Assembly: GCA_934597125.1 (NCBI GenBank)
Contig: CAKTQM010000002.1
Span: 1 to 64,000 of the forward strand
Origin: an uncultured Oscillospiraceae bacterium
GTDB lineage: Bacteria > Bacillota > Clostridia > Oscillospirales > Oscillospiraceae
Length of the DNA: 64,000 nt
Direction of reading: 5' to 3'
Shown in pieces: positions 36,645 through 45,146 of this stretch. Each line of letters starts with the position of its first letter. Within the stretch, counting starts at the first letter, position 1. Made by a program: the position numbers and the translations under genes. The notes below the pieces were generated by a model. That model searched no databases, was not told the DNA's origin, and was given only the letters and a program-made list of their open reading frames with translations.

Positions 36645-36673
36645 ATTTTAGCGGAAAATTTGCCCTGCGTCAA
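36645..36673 (-). promoter_or_regulatory. Promoter of obg
   Basis: Minus strand TTGACG (36668-36673), 17 bases, TAAAAT (36645-36650), about 50 bases before the start codon. It lies directly beside the left end of the palindromic element, so obg is transcribed on its own. Confidence 0.7.
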
Positions 36674-36685
36674 GGGAAAGGGGAG

Positions 36686-37120
36686 TTTCGCGCTTCCGAG
36701 CGCGAGGTACTTTTGCCCGCAGCGGCAAAAGTACCCAAAAACGCTGCTTAAACCTGCGGTTTAAGAATCCGCCCGCGCTGTTTCTTTTGCAATTTTGTGG
36801 GCTTTTACCACGCGTTTGCGGGAAATGTCTGATTTCGCAGCGTATGACGCATCGACTTTCCGTTTGCGCCGCTGCCGCTCATCTTCGCAACGGTAGACGC
36901 TGAAGCGCTGTTCGATGTGGGTATCAGCGGCAGCGGCGCTGGTGATGAGACGATCCTTTATCGAATCGAAAAAAGAAAACTCTGCGTGATCGTGCGGTAA
37001 AATCCAACATAATCGTACCACGTGTAGCGCGCCCGGAGGTGAAGGAACCGGAGGTTCCTTCCGGTGCTTTTGCCTACTTTTGTCACTGTTGACAAAAGTA
37101 GGTCGCGCCGGAGCGCGAAA
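36686..37120. mobile_element. MITE-like palindromic element (about 435 bp)
   Basis: The two ends are imperfect inverted repeats of about 30 bases: TTTCGCGCTTCCGAGCGCGA at 36686 against a matching end closing at 37120 (TTCGCGCTCCGGCGCG on the minus strand), both followed by TACTTTTG. Just inside each end lies a hairpin (GTACTTTTGCC/GGCAAAAGTAC at 36707-36733, CTACTTTTGTC/GACAAAAGTAG at 37074-37101). No transposase is encoded; the 121-codon frame inside (36761-37126, minus) has no ribosome site and basic, odd composition. It separates obg from the L27 operon, which are usually joined. Non-autonomous mobility is inference. Confidence 0.5.
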
Positions 37121-37124
37121 TACC

Positions 37125-37155
37125 AAAAAAACACGCCTGCCTTTCGGCAGACGTG
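37125..37155 (-). terminator. Terminator of the L21-Prp-L27 operon
   Basis: On the minus strand CACGTCTGCC pairs with GGCAGGCGTG around GAAA (37132-37155), followed by seven T residues (37125-37131). One mismatch interrupts the stem. Confidence 0.8.
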
Positions 37156-37173
37156 CTTTTGATCAAGACAAAA

Positions 37174-37455
37174 TTACTCGGCGGGGTAAACAGAAACCTG
37201 CTTACGATCCTTGCCCAGACGCTCAAAGCGGACAACGCCGTCAGCCTTGGCGAACAGGGTGTCATCGGTACCCTTGCCCACGTTGGTGCCGGGGTGAATG
37301 TGGGTGCCGCGCTGGCGAACAAGGATGTTGCCAGCCAGAACGAACTGACCGTCAGCGCGCTTGGGGCCAAGGCGCTTGGACTCGGAGTCGCGGCCGTTCT
37401 TGGTGGAGCCCATACCTTTTTTATGGGCAAAGAACTGCAGACCAATGTGCAACAT
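37174..37455 (-). CDS. rpmA: Ribosomal protein L27 with cleavable N-terminal extension
   Basis: The 93-residue protein begins [20 protein letters not shown]. In Firmicutes the LQFF/AHKKG junction is cut by the protease Prp, exposing the N-terminal tail that reaches the peptidyl transferase centre; prp is the next gene upstream. The rest (GGTGRD-like [28 protein letters not shown]) is canonical L27. The start at 37455 gives exactly the extension of the family. It is the last gene of the operon. Confidence 0.96.
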   Translation of the reverse strand: MLHIGLQFFAHKKGMGSTKNGRDSESKRLGPKRADGQFVLAGNILVRQRGTHIHPGTNVGKGTDDTLFAKADGVVRFERLGKDRKQVSVYPAE

Positions 37456-37496
37456 TTCGCAGTACCATCCTTTCTGAAAGATACGAAGGGGGAGGG

Positions 37497-37826
37497 TTAT
37501 GCCTCCATCACCTCGATGTGTTCCGGATATTCGTCGTGAAGCTGAGCCAGATAGACCATCAGGCCTGTCATGAGATTCTGACAGGTGGATTCCGCGGTGG
37601 GAGCCAGTCCTCCGGGCAAACGGAGGGAGATGGCGGCGGTCTCCTGGTTGACCTTCACGGAGGCGCACAGCCCCATTACGTCGTTGACGGTGGCTTCCAC
37701 CAGCCGCACGGCGCTGGTCACGGCGGCGCAGACGATATCCTCGCCCTCTTCGCCGTATCCGCTGTGGCCCTGTGCATCAAATCCGATGATGCGGTCTTCC
37801 ACGGTGTGGAAAATGACGCTCGTCAT
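37497..37826 (-). CDS. prp: Prp, ribosomal-processing cysteine protease
   Basis: The 109-residue enzyme removes the N-terminal extension of L27. The catalytic pair is visible as GHSGY (His21) and DIVCAAVT (Cys33), the signature spacing of the family. It lies between L21 and L27, 9 bases after the L21 gene and 41 before the L27 gene, the conserved Firmicutes arrangement. Confidence 0.95.
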   Translation of the reverse strand: MTSVIFHTVEDRIIGFDAQGHSGYGEEGEDIVCAAVTSAVRLVEATVNDVMGLCASVKVNQETAAISLRLPGGLAPTAESTCQNLMTGLMVYLAQLHDEYPEHIEVMEA

Positions 37827-37835
37827 GCTGTCACC

Positions 37836-38147
37836 TTAGAAGCTGATCTTGCCGATCTCGACCTTGGTGTAGGGCTGACGATGACCCTGACGTTTGCGGT
37901 AACCCTTCTTGGGGGTGTACTTGAAGATACGGATCTTCTTGCCCTTGCCGTTCTTCACGATGGTGGCGTCCACCTTCGCGCCCTCCACCACGGGAGTGCC
38001 GAACTTGGTGTTCTCGCCGTCCACGATCGCCAGCACCTGGTCAAACACCACGGAAGCGCCAGCCTCGGCGTCCAGCTTTTCGATAAACAGAGTGTCGCCC
38101 TCAGAGACGGCGTACTGCTTACCACCGGTCACGATAATAGCCTGCAT
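37836..38147 (-). CDS. rplU: Ribosomal protein L21
   Basis: The 103-residue protein has the L21 pattern: [20 protein letters not shown] at the start, [15 protein letters not shown] in the middle and the RNA-binding tail [20 protein letters not shown] ending in TKVEIGKI. It is the first gene of the operon with Prp and L27. The ATG follows GGCAGGTG. A strong promoter lies 95 bases upstream and the leader contains a TTTGGCGTACGCCAAA hairpin, which could be an L21 leader regulatory structure. Confidence 0.96.
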   Translation of the reverse strand: MQAIIVTGGKQYAVSEGDTLFIEKLDAEAGASVVFDQVLAIVDGENTKFGTPVVEGAKVDATIVKNGKGKKIRIFKYTPKKGYRKRQGHRQPYTKVEIGKISF

Positions 38148-38201
38148 TACTTGTTGCACCTGCCTTTCCTTTATTACGGACTCGCTGTCGGGGGCGTTTG
38201 G

Positions 38202-38217
38202 CGTACGCCAAAGCTTT
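38202..38217 (-). promoter_or_regulatory. Perfect palindrome in the L21 leader
   Basis: TTTGGCGTACGCCAAA is a 16-base perfect inverted repeat in the 5' untranslated leader of the L21 operon (about 25 bases from the predicted transcription start). Ribosomal protein leaders of this operon are known to fold into a regulatory structure in Firmicutes; whether this is that structure needs comparison. Confidence 0.4.
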
Positions 38218-38241
38218 TGACCCATTCAAAGCGGCCTTACA

Positions 38242-38270
38242 AGTATAACAGCCGGGAGGGGGTTTGTCAA
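38242..38270 (-). promoter_or_regulatory. Promoter of the L21-Prp-L27 operon
   Basis: Minus strand TTGACA (38265-38270), 17 bases, TATACT (38242-38247); one of the best promoters in the window, as expected for ribosomal protein genes. Confidence 0.85.
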
Positions 38271-38324
38271 CAAAAATCGCGGGGATTTTCCGGCAAATTT
38301 TGCGGAAAAGGGCGACGTTTGCCC

Positions 38325-38789
38325 TTATTCCGGATAGATCAGCTTCTCCGGTGTCCAATCGGCGATAAGGGCGGCGTAGAAGGCGCAGCAGTCCCGTGCC
38401 AGGGCGGTGTCCAGATTGATGTAGTTGCCGCACTCCCGGGAGGACTTGCCGGGCATGGGGGCGTCCCATGCCGCCCCTTGGGCGAACACCTGACGCAGCA
38501 GGTCGATGGCCTGCGCGTCGGTGAGCTGCTGACTGTCAAACAGGAAATAGAAGCCGGTCTGGCAGCCCATGGGCCCGAAGTAGATGACGGCGTCCTTCCG
38601 GGGGCTGTTGCGCAGGGCGGTGGCGATGATGTGCTCCACCGAGTGCATCTGGGCGTTGGTCAGCAGGTCGCCGGTGTTGGGCTTTTTGAAGCGCAGGTCG
38701 AAGGTGGTGACGTGGCCGTCACGGCGGCTGAGATACAGACCCGGCGTCAGGACATCGTGGTTGACGGTAAAGCTTGCGATACGTTCCAT
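38325..38789 (-). CDS. luxS: S-ribosylhomocysteine lyase LuxS
   Basis: The 154-residue enzyme splits S-ribosylhomocysteine into homocysteine and DPD, the precursor of AI-2. The metal ligands lie in MHSVEHIIA (His49, His53) and RECGNY (Cys), and the catalytic cysteine in GPMGCQTGFY. It is encoded 3 bases downstream of the nucleosidase gene, so the two steps of S-adenosylhomocysteine recycling are made from one transcript. Confidence 0.96.
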   Translation of the reverse strand: MERIASFTVNHDVLTPGLYLSRRDGHVTTFDLRFKKPNTGDLLTNAQMHSVEHIIATALRNSPRKDAVIYFGPMGCQTGFYFLFDSQQLTDAQAIDLLRQVFAQGAAWDAPMPGKSSRECGNYINLDTALARDCCAFYAALIADWTPEKLIYPE

Positions 38790-38792
38790 GGT

Positions 38793-39458
38793 TCAATCCT
38801 CCAGATGATCCGCCAGAGCCATGACGGCGGCGTTCAGATCCCGCATGGCGGTGGGGAAATTAAAATTGTAATCGTGCTTGCTGGTGAGGCAGTCGGACAC
38901 GGATTTCAGGGCCATGAAGGGCACGCCGCAGCGATAACACACCTGCGCCGCCGCGCCGCCCTCCATCTCGCACAGCAGGGGGTGGAAGGTTTCCCGCACC
39001 CAGTCGGCACGTGCTCCCGGGATGCCGAACCAGTCGCCGGTGGCTACCGTGCCGGTGCGGTAGGGATAGCCGGTCTTGTCCATGGCGGCTTTGGCTTTTT
39101 CAAAGTCGGCGGTGGGGAAGGTGACTTTGTTGACGGTGGACACCAGGCCGATGGGGTCGCCCACGCCGGTGGTGTCCACATCGTGCTGGACAAACTGCTC
39201 CGCCAGCACCAGGGTGCCGATGGGCACCTCCTGGAAGCAGCCGGCCACACCGGCGTTGAGGATCAGGTCGGGGTGATAGCGTTCGATCAGCAGCGCGGCG
39301 GCCATGGCGGCGTTGACCTTGCCCACGCCGCCGCAGCAGGCGATGACGTTGGGACGGATGCGGTAGAAGGAAACGCCGTGTACCGTCTCCATGGGGGCGG
39401 CGCCGTGAATGAGACTGTCGATCTCAGAGGGCATGGCGTAGAAAAGGGCGATATTCAT
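38793..39458 (-). CDS. mtnN: 5'-methylthioadenosine/S-adenosylhomocysteine nucleosidase
   Basis: The 221-residue enzyme removes adenine from S-adenosylhomocysteine or methylthioadenosine. It shows IALFYAMPSEIDSLI, the purine-binding NAGVAGCFQEVPIGTLVL and the catalytic tail EGGAAAQVCYRCGVPFMALK followed by SVSD. It supplies the substrate of LuxS, encoded next. The start at 39458 has GAGGT at 8 bases; the upstream ATG at 39473 lacks a site. The GGGGG-like variants of the fold (RIRPNVIACCGGVGKVNAA) are normal for the family. Confidence 0.93.
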   Translation of the reverse strand: MNIALFYAMPSEIDSLIHGAAPMETVHGVSFYRIRPNVIACCGGVGKVNAAMAAALLIERYHPDLILNAGVAGCFQEVPIGTLVLAEQFVQHDVDTTGVGDPIGLVSTVNKVTFPTADFEKAKAAMDKTGYPYRTGTVATGDWFGIPGARADWVRETFHPLLCEMEGGAAAQVCYRCGVPFMALKSVSDCLTSKHDYNFNFPTAMRDLNAAVMALADHLED

Positions 39459-39490
39459 GGTGAAAGACCTCATTTCATAATGCTGCTTCT

Positions 39491-39520
39491 ATTGTAAAGA
39501 GGGCGGGGGGGAAATGTCAA
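39491..39520 (-). promoter_or_regulatory. Promoter of the mtnN-luxS operon
   Basis: Minus strand TTGACA (39515-39520), 18-base spacer, TACAAT (39491-39496). It is back to back with the promoter of the gene on the other strand; the -35 boxes are one base apart. Confidence 0.75.
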
Positions 39521-39521
39521 G

Positions 39522-39550
39522 TTGCATTTACGGCCGGTGTAGGGTAAAAT
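39522..39550 (+). promoter_or_regulatory. Promoter of the tmcAL gene
   Basis: TTGCAT (39522-39527), 17 bases, TAAAAT (39545-39550). Its position excludes an upstream ATG at 39514 as the start of the protein and supports the GTG at 39580. Confidence 0.7.
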
Positions 39551-39579
39551 GGGAGAAAAAACGAAGGGGGGCGCCGCCT

Positions 39580-40761
39580 GTGGCTGCTGCCGGTATTATT
39601 TGTGAATTCAATCCGCTGCACAGCGGGCACGCCTATCTGATGGCGCAATTGCGGCGGCAGGGGGCGGAGGCCATTGTGTGCGCCATGAGCGGCAATTTCG
39701 TCCAGCGGGGTGAGCTGGCGCTGGTGAACAAGCTGTCGCGGGCGGAGATGGCGGTGGACTGCGGCGCGGATCTGGTGCTGGAGCTGCCCACGCCATGGGC
39801 TATGGCTACGGCGGAGCGCTTTGCCCGGGGCGGTGTGCAGCTGCTGGCTATGGCGGGGTGCCGCCGGATCGGCTTCGGCAGTGAGTGCGGCGACGCGGCG
39901 CGGCTGCAGGCGGTGGCGGAGGTATTGCTGTCACCGGCGGTGCAGGAGGACATCCGAAGGGAGCTGGCGGCGGGCATCACCTATGCCGCGGCGCGGCAGC
40001 GGGCGGTGCAGAGCCGTCTGGGGGACGCGGCGGCGGTGCTGCGGCAGCCCAACGACACGCTGGCGGTGGAGTATCTGAAAGCCTGCCGGTGGCTGGGGAT
40101 CGGCATGACGCCCATGGCGGTGCGGCGTGTGGGCGCGGCCCACGACGGCGGCGCGGCGGAGGGCTATGCCGCCGCGTCCCACATCCGGCAGCTGCTGCGG
40201 CAGGGCGGGGAGGGGGAGGCGCTTTCCTATCTGCCGGAGGCCGCGGCGACGGTGCTGGCGCGGGAGCTGGCGGCGGGGCGGATCGCGGACGGGAAAAACG
40301 TGGAGCGGGCCGTTCTGGCGCGGCTGCGGCGGATGACGGAAAAAGAATTCACCGCCTATGACGGCGGCGGAGAGGGGCTGTATCATCGGGTGTATGACGC
40401 GGTGCGCGGCAGCGCCACGACGGAGGCGCTGCTGGCGGCGGCCAAGACGAAGCGCTATACGGCGGCGCGGCTGCGGCGGATGGTGCTTGCGGCGTGGCTG
40501 GGGATGGCTGAAATGCCGGAGACGGTGCCCTATGCCAGGGTGCTGGCGGCCAACGGGACGGGGCGCGCCATCCTGCGGCAGATGCGGAAGGCGGGCGTGC
40601 CGGTGCTGACAAAGGCGGCGGATGTGGCGGCGCTGGGGGACGCGGCGGAGACGCTGTTCCGGCGGGAGGCGGAGTACACCGACCTGTATACGCTGGGGTA
40701 TGCCGACCTGGGGCAGTCCGCGCCGGGCAGCGACTGGCGGGTGACGCCGGTGATGCGGTAG
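39580..40761 (+). CDS. tmcAL: tRNA(Met) cytidine acetate ligase (TmcAL/YlbM family)
   Basis: The 393-residue nucleotidyltransferase-like enzyme makes N4-acetylcytidine at the wobble base of elongator tRNA(Met), using acetate and ATP. It has the HIGH-like motif GIICEFNPLHSGHAYLM and the SGNFVQRGELALVNKLSRAE signature of the family, plus ERFARGGVQLL. The start is GTG at 39580, with GAAGGGGGG 9 bases upstream, giving VAAAGIICEFNP. Terminal residues are normal in length. Confidence 0.9.
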   Translation: MAAAGIICEFNPLHSGHAYLMAQLRRQGAEAIVCAMSGNFVQRGELALVNKLSRAEMAVDCGADLVLELPTPWAMATAERFARGGVQLLAMAGCRRIGFGSECGDAARLQAVAEVLLSPAVQEDIRRELAAGITYAAARQRAVQSRLGDAAAVLRQPNDTLAVEYLKACRWLGIGMTPMAVRRVGAAHDGGAAEGYAAASHIRQLLRQGGEGEALSYLPEAAATVLARELAAGRIADGKNVERAVLARLRRMTEKEFTAYDGGGEGLYHRVYDAVRGSATTEALLAAAKTKRYTAARLRRMVLAAWLGMAEMPETVPYARVLAANGTGRAILRQMRKAGVPVLTKAADVAALGDAAETLFRREAEYTDLYTLGYADLGQSAPGSDWRVTPVMR

Positions 40762-40766
40762 AGAAG

Positions 40767-40798
40767 AAAAAGAAGTGAGGCGTGCCTCACTTCTTTTT
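40767..40798. terminator. Terminator shared by tmcAL and spo0A
   Basis: AAAAAGAAGTGAGGC (40767-40781) pairs with GCCTCACTTCTTTTT (40784-40798) with a two-base loop, serving both convergent genes. Confidence 0.85.
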
Positions 40799-40804
40799 GA
40801 CGAT

Positions 40805-41551
40805 TTACCGGAGTTCCTGGTTTTTCTTGCGCAGGCGGATGCGGTCGGCGATCATGGCGATGAACTCGGAGTTGGTGGGTTTGCCCTTGGCGCTGTTGAC
40901 GGTGTAGCCGAAATAGCTTTGCAGCGTTTCCAGGTCGCCGCGATCCCAGGCTACCTCAATGGCGTGACGGATGGCGCGCTCTACACGGGAGGGAGTGGTA
41001 TGGAACCGCTTGGCTACCTCGGGATACAGCACCTTGGTGACGGCGTTGATGACATCCATATTCTGCACAGCCAGGATGATGGCCTCACGCACGTACTGGT
41101 AGCCCTTGATATGGGCGGGGACGCCCACCTCGTGGATGATGGCGGTCACATCCGCCTCCAGCGAGGGAAGCGGTATTGCGGAGGTCTCCGGCGTGGCGGC
41201 CTGACGGATCCGATCCAGCAGAGAATCAATGTGCGCGGGCTTGGGAATGAAGTACCAGGCGCCCATCTGCATGACCTCCTGCACCATGCTCTGGCTGCAA
41301 AAGGCGGACAGGACGATGGTTTTGATGTTTTTAGGCATCCGCTGCAGCAGCGTGATGCCGTCCAGACCAGGCAGGATCAGATCCATGATAACCACGTCCG
41401 GTGCGGTTTTCTGAATCAGCTCCCATGCGGTCTCTCCGTCGCCTGTGTCGCCGACGACTTGAAAGCAGCCGGCGTCCTCCAGCGAGTGGCATAGCAGCAG
41501 GCGATATTCCTCGCTGCTGTCGGCCACAAGAACCTTAATGATGTTTTCCAT
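40805..41551 (-). CDS. spo0A: Spo0A, master regulator of sporulation
   Basis: The 248-residue response regulator has the receiver ([11 protein letters not shown], phospho-acceptor in [13 protein letters not shown], Lys in YFIPKPAH) and the unique Spo0A DNA-binding domain ([55 protein letters not shown]). It marks the organism as an endospore former or a descendant of one. The usual neighbour spoIVB is not present; tmcAL lies on the other strand. GAGAGGGAATAAG precedes the ATG at 41551. Two sites resembling 0A boxes lie about 115-155 bases upstream. Confidence 0.97.
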   Translation of the reverse strand: MENIIKVLVADSSEEYRLLLCHSLEDAGCFQVVGDTGDGETAWELIQKTAPDVVIMDLILPGLDGITLLQRMPKNIKTIVLSAFCSQSMVQEVMQMGAWYFIPKPAHIDSLLDRIRQAATPETSAIPLPSLEADVTAIIHEVGVPAHIKGYQYVREAIILAVQNMDVINAVTKVLYPEVAKRFHTTPSRVERAIRHAIEVAWDRGDLETLQSYFGYTVNSAKGKPTNSEFIAMIADRIRLRKKNQELR

Positions 41552-41629
41552 GCTTCTTATTCCCTCTCTCATAAGAATTGGCGTAGCGCGTTTCGTGATA
41601 TTCTACAGATTATCGCCGTGCCGCATATT

Positions 41630-41658
41630 AAATTACCAGAAATCAACATCATTTTCAA
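41630..41658 (-). promoter_or_regulatory. Candidate promoter of spo0A
   Basis: Minus strand TTGAAA (41653-41658), 17 bases, TAATTT (41630-41635), about 80 bases before the start codon. No clear sigma-H promoter was recognised. Confidence 0.45.
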
Positions 41659-41666
41659 GGCGTTCT

Positions 41667-41706
41667 TGTCGATTTGAAACAAATTCTTCTTGACCGGATT
41701 CGACAA
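41667..41706. promoter_or_regulatory. Pair of 0A-box-like sites upstream of spo0A
   Basis: TTCGACA at 41699-41705 equals the core 0A-box TGTCGAA on the other strand. TGTCGAT at 41667-41673 differs by one base and faces it. Both lie just upstream of the candidate spo0A promoter, as expected for autoregulation. Confidence 0.4.
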
Positions 41707-42040
41707 TGGAACAATGTGCTGGACATTATTTCCAATTTTGGACCGACGGAGACGGCGGAGTCACTGGACGAAAAACACCATATATATGATAAGGTATCAT
41801 GGTGGAGTCCGCATGTTGCGGTGGGAGTGTCCTCTCTACAGTGGATGATTTTAGCGGCCTTGTTTTTCGTGGGAGAACAAATAAAAATTTCGCCGGCGGG
41901 AGGAGGGAATGGGGAAAAAAGGGGGATCTGCGGGAAGGACGCCGCGATTCGGGGCAGAAAGCGCGGAAAAAACGGTTTGGGGCTGGAAATGGACGGGAAC
42001 ATGGCGTATAATACAAGGAAACATCAAGAAACAGCGAGGT
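41707..42040. other. Gene-free stretch upstream of the zinc-ribbon protein gene
   Basis: Between the 0A-box-like sites and the start at 42048 no frame has a ribosome site. A TATAAT at 42007-42012 with a weak TGGAAA -35 (41984-41989, 17 bases) is the likely promoter of the downstream gene. No repeat of the dispersed families is present here. Confidence 0.45.
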
Positions 42041-42047
42041 ATGAGAG

Positions 42048-42644
42048 ATGGAAGAGATCCGCGCTTTTGGTTATATTTGCCCCAAATGCGGCAAGGCGGT
42101 GCTGGGCAGGCGCAGCGTGTTTGCCCTGCAGGCGGCGGCTGTCCGCATTGACTGCGCCTGCGGCGAGAGCGAGCTGGAGATCCAGACCGACGGCGTCAAA
42201 TTCCGGCTGTGGGTACCCTGTGGCGTGTGCGGCGGCACCCATCAGGCAGAGGTGGACGCCGCTGCCATCCTGACGGGGCGGGGCGTGGGTCTGGCCTGTC
42301 CGGAGACGAAGCAGCTTTGCTGCTATGCCGGTGATCCCGACCAGGTGCAGAGCGCCGTGGAGGAGCTGGCCATCCGGTCGGAAAAGGAGAAGTGCGAGGA
42401 GAAGGAGGCCTTTACCGACAACGTCATTATGTACGAGGTGCTGTCGGAGCTGAAGGATATTGCCGCGCGGGGCGGCATCCGCTGCACCTGCGGCAGCACG
42501 GAGTATGGCATCCAGGTACACCGCGACGCGGTGGATCTCATCTGCCGCCGCTGCGGCGGCAGGCTGCGGCTGAACGCGGGCACGGATGAAGACCTGGATC
42601 GCCTGTGCTGCCAGATGACGCTGACCATCCGCGGCGTGGAGTGA
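42048..42644 (+). CDS. Cysteine-rich protein with several zinc-ribbon-like motifs (unknown function)
   Basis: The 198-residue protein is not recognised. It has CPKC near residues 11-14, CACGE near 35, CGVCGG near 58, CCY near 88, CTCGS near 148 and CRRCGG near 168, spaced as pairs in an N-terminal and a C-terminal half separated by a Lys/Glu-rich helix (about 100-135). Two treble-clef or ribbon domains that bind zinc are likely. Such proteins often bind RNA or ribosomes, but nothing here shows that. It ends 5 bases before the antiporter gene. Confidence 0.7.
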   Translation: MEEIRAFGYICPKCGKAVLGRRSVFALQAAAVRIDCACGESELEIQTDGVKFRLWVPCGVCGGTHQAEVDAAAILTGRGVGLACPETKQLCCYAGDPDQVQSAVEELAIRSEKEKCEEKEAFTDNVIMYEVLSELKDIAARGGIRCTCGSTEYGIQVHRDAVDLICRRCGGRLRLNAGTDEDLDRLCCQMTLTIRGVE

Positions 42645-42649
42645 GGGAT

Positions 42650-43960
42650 ATGGCACTGTGTTTTGCCCTGTTTCTGGGGGCGATGGTGGTCTGCCTGATT
42701 ACGGGACAGACCTTTCTGTGGGCGCTGCTGCTGGGACTGGTGCTGTTTACCATTCATGGACATAAGCAGGGACACGGCCTGCGGGCCATGTGGGACATGG
42801 CCTGGACGGAGGGACGCAGGGTGCTGATCGTGCTGCGGATCTTTGTGTTCATCGGGGCCATTACGGCCCTGTGGCGCGCCAGCGGCACCATTGTGTTTTT
42901 CATCTATTACGGCGTGCAGATCATCTCGCCGAAGCTGTTCGTGCTGGTGGCCTTTGGGCTGACGGCGCTGATCGCCTATGCGCTGGGCACGTCCTTCGGC
43001 GTGATCGGCACGGCGGGTATCGTGCTGATGGCGCTGGCCCGCTCCGGCGGCGTCAGCGAGGCGGTGACGGCGGGCGCCATCCTGTCCGGCGCGTATTTCG
43101 GCGACCGCTGCTCCCCCGCGTCCTCCTCCGCCGCGCTGGTGGCGGCGGAGACGGAGACAAAACTGTACGACAATCTGCGCAGCATGTTCCGCACCGGTGT
43201 GCTGCCGGTGGTGCTGACGGCGGCGGTGTACGCCCTGCTGTCGGCACGGCATCCCATCACGGCGGTGGACGGGAGCTTGCTGCAAGCGCTGCGGGACAGC
43301 GCTGTGATCTCCCTGTGGGCGCTGCTGCCGGCGGTCATCATGCTAACGCTGCCGCTGGTGAAGGTGCCTATCCTCATCAGCATCGCCCTGAGCGTGGCGG
43401 CGGCGGGCGCGGTCAGTGTGCTGGTGCAGGGTATGAGTGTGGGGGAGATGCTGAAAGCGGCGGTGCTGGGGTACTATCCCGCCGCGGGGGAATTGAAGGA
43501 TATTCTGTCCGGCGGCGGCATCATCTCCATGGCCAAGCCTGCGGCGCTGGTGTTCACCACGGGGCTGCTGGCGGGACTGCTGGACGGCATCGGCGTATTG
43601 AAGGGCTCCGCCGGGCTGGTGGAAAAGCTGGCCGGCCGCTGGGGGCGCTTTGCCGCGTCGGTCGTGGTGAGTCTGGGGGCGGGGATGATCTTCTGCAACC
43701 AGTCGGTGGTGATCGTCATGGGCGGCCAGCTGCTGCGGCGGTGCTACGGCGACCGGAGCGAGCAGGCGGTGGACATGGAAAACAGCGGCATCGTGATGTC
43801 GGCCCTGATCCCCTGGAACATTGCGTGCAGCATCCCGCTGGTGATGCTGGACGTGGACGAGAGGGCGCTGCCCTGCGCGGTGCTGCTGTATATGATCCCG
43901 CTGGTATACGGGCTGACCAAGCGGTGGGTATATCCCGCCAAAGCGGGGGTGAAGGAGTAA
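42650..43960 (+). CDS. NhaC-family Na+/H+ antiporter-like transporter
   Basis: The 436-residue membrane protein has about 11-12 hydrophobic segments and the NhaC-type repeat motifs GTSFGVIGTAGIV, GAYFGDRCSPASSSAALVAA and MIFCNQSVVIVMGGQLLR. The GDRCSP motif is the hallmark of the family (a conserved Asp in the ion path). Substrate (Na+/H+ or malate/lactate type exchange) is inferred. GTGAGGG precedes the ATG at 42650. The CDF transporter gene follows after 4 bases, so both ion transporters are cotranscribed. Confidence 0.9.
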   Translation: MALCFALFLGAMVVCLITGQTFLWALLLGLVLFTIHGHKQGHGLRAMWDMAWTEGRRVLIVLRIFVFIGAITALWRASGTIVFFIYYGVQIISPKLFVLVAFGLTALIAYALGTSFGVIGTAGIVLMALARSGGVSEAVTAGAILSGAYFGDRCSPASSSAALVAAETETKLYDNLRSMFRTGVLPVVLTAAVYALLSARHPITAVDGSLLQALRDSAVISLWALLPAVIMLTLPLVKVPILISIALSVAAAGAVSVLVQGMSVGEMLKAAVLGYYPAAGELKDILSGGGIISMAKPAALVFTTGLLAGLLDGIGVLKGSAGLVEKLAGRWGRFAASVVVSLGAGMIFCNQSVVIVMGGQLLRRCYGDRSEQAVDMENSGIVMSALIPWNIACSIPLVMLDVDERALPCAVLLYMIPLVYGLTKRWVYPAKAGVKE

Positions 43961-43964
43961 GGAT

Positions 43965-45134
43965 ATGATCGCACTATTGGCAAAATGGCTGATCCCGGAT
44001 CGGGAACGGGTGAGCGACGGCGCGGTGCGCCGCGCCTGGGGCGCGCTGTGCGGCTTTGTGGGCATCGGGCTGAATCTGCTGCTGTTTGCCGGAAAGCTGG
44101 CGGCGGGCAGTCTCAGCGGCTCTATCGCCATCACGGCGGACGCCTTCAACAACCTGTCGGACGCGGGGTCTTCGGTGGTGACGCTGCTGGGGTTCCGTCT
44201 GGCGGGGAAGAAGCCGGACGCGGGACATCCCTTCGGTCATGGGCGGATGGAGTATATCTCCGGCCTGGTGGTGGCGGGATTGATCCTGCTGATGGGCGCG
44301 GAGCTGGTTAAATCCTCGGTGGAGAAGATCGCCCATCCGGAGGCGGTGACGTTTTCGTGGCTGGCCTGCGGGATTTTGCTGGCGTCTATTGCCGTGAAGC
44401 TGTATATGTACGTGTACAACAGGGCGGTGGGGAAGAAGATCAACTCCGCCGCCATGGCGGCTACCGCGGCGGACAGTCTCAGCGATACGGCGGCCACCGC
44501 CGCCGTGCTGCTGGCTATGATCGCGGGGCGGCTGTTCGATGTGCAGCTGGACGGCTGGGTGGGCCTTGTGGTGGCGCTGTTCATCCTGTGGTCGGCGGTG
44601 CAGGCGGCGCGGGACACCATCAGCCCCCTGCTGGGGCAGGCGCCCGATCCGGAGCTGGTGCGGGAGATCGAGGCGCTGGTGATGGCCCATGAACAGGTGG
44701 TGGGCGTCCACGATCTGGTGGTGCATGACTACGGGCCCGGGCGGCGCATCATCTCGCTGCACGCGGAGGTGCCGGCGGACGGGCAGATTCTGGAGCTGCA
44801 TGACGTGATCGACAACATCGAGTCGGAGCTGGGGCGGAAGCTGCACTGCGAGGCGGTGATCCACATGGATCCCGTGGTGGTGGGCGATCCGGTGGTGACG
44901 GCGCTGCACCAGCAGGTGGCGGCGCTGGTGAAGACCATTGATCCGCGGCTGACGATCCATGATTTTCGTATGGTGCCGGGGGCCACCCATACCAACCTAA
45001 TCTTTGACGTGGTGATCCCCTTTGACGAGCAGCTGACCCGCCCCCAGGTGGCCCAGCGTGTCTGCCGTCTGGTGGAGGATATGGAGGGGCACTATCGGGC
45101 GGTGGTGAAAATTGAGAATTCTTACGTGGAATAA
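43965..45134 (+). CDS. Cation diffusion facilitator (CDF) metal efflux transporter
   Basis: The 389-residue protein has six membrane segments with the metal-site motifs ADAFNNLSDAGS (membrane helix 2) and HPFGHGRMEY, and the matching ATAADSLSDTAAT (helix 5). A C-terminal cytoplasmic domain follows (LHAEVPADGQILELHD). CDF proteins export Zn2+, Mn2+, Fe2+ or Co2+ by proton exchange; the metal cannot be told from sequence alone. The C-terminal extension to 389 residues (usual about 300) contains a second ferredoxin-like repeat (TNLIFDVVIPFDEQ). Confidence 0.92.
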   Translation: MIALLAKWLIPDRERVSDGAVRRAWGALCGFVGIGLNLLLFAGKLAAGSLSGSIAITADAFNNLSDAGSSVVTLLGFRLAGKKPDAGHPFGHGRMEYISGLVVAGLILLMGAELVKSSVEKIAHPEAVTFSWLACGILLASIAVKLYMYVYNRAVGKKINSAAMAATAADSLSDTAATAAVLLAMIAGRLFDVQLDGWVGLVVALFILWSAVQAARDTISPLLGQAPDPELVREIEALVMAHEQVVGVHDLVVHDYGPGRRIISLHAEVPADGQILELHDVIDNIESELGRKLHCEAVIHMDPVVVGDPVVTALHQQVAALVKTIDPRLTIHDFRMVPGATHTNLIFDVVIPFDEQLTRPQVAQRVCRLVEDMEGHYRAVVKIENSYVE

Positions 45135-45146
45135 GGAGGGTTTCCT

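Noticed and set aside
36761-37126. Open frame of 121 codons on the minus strand within the MITE-like element
   Set aside because: No ribosome site, basic and unusual composition, and it ends in the inverted repeat; most likely non-coding.
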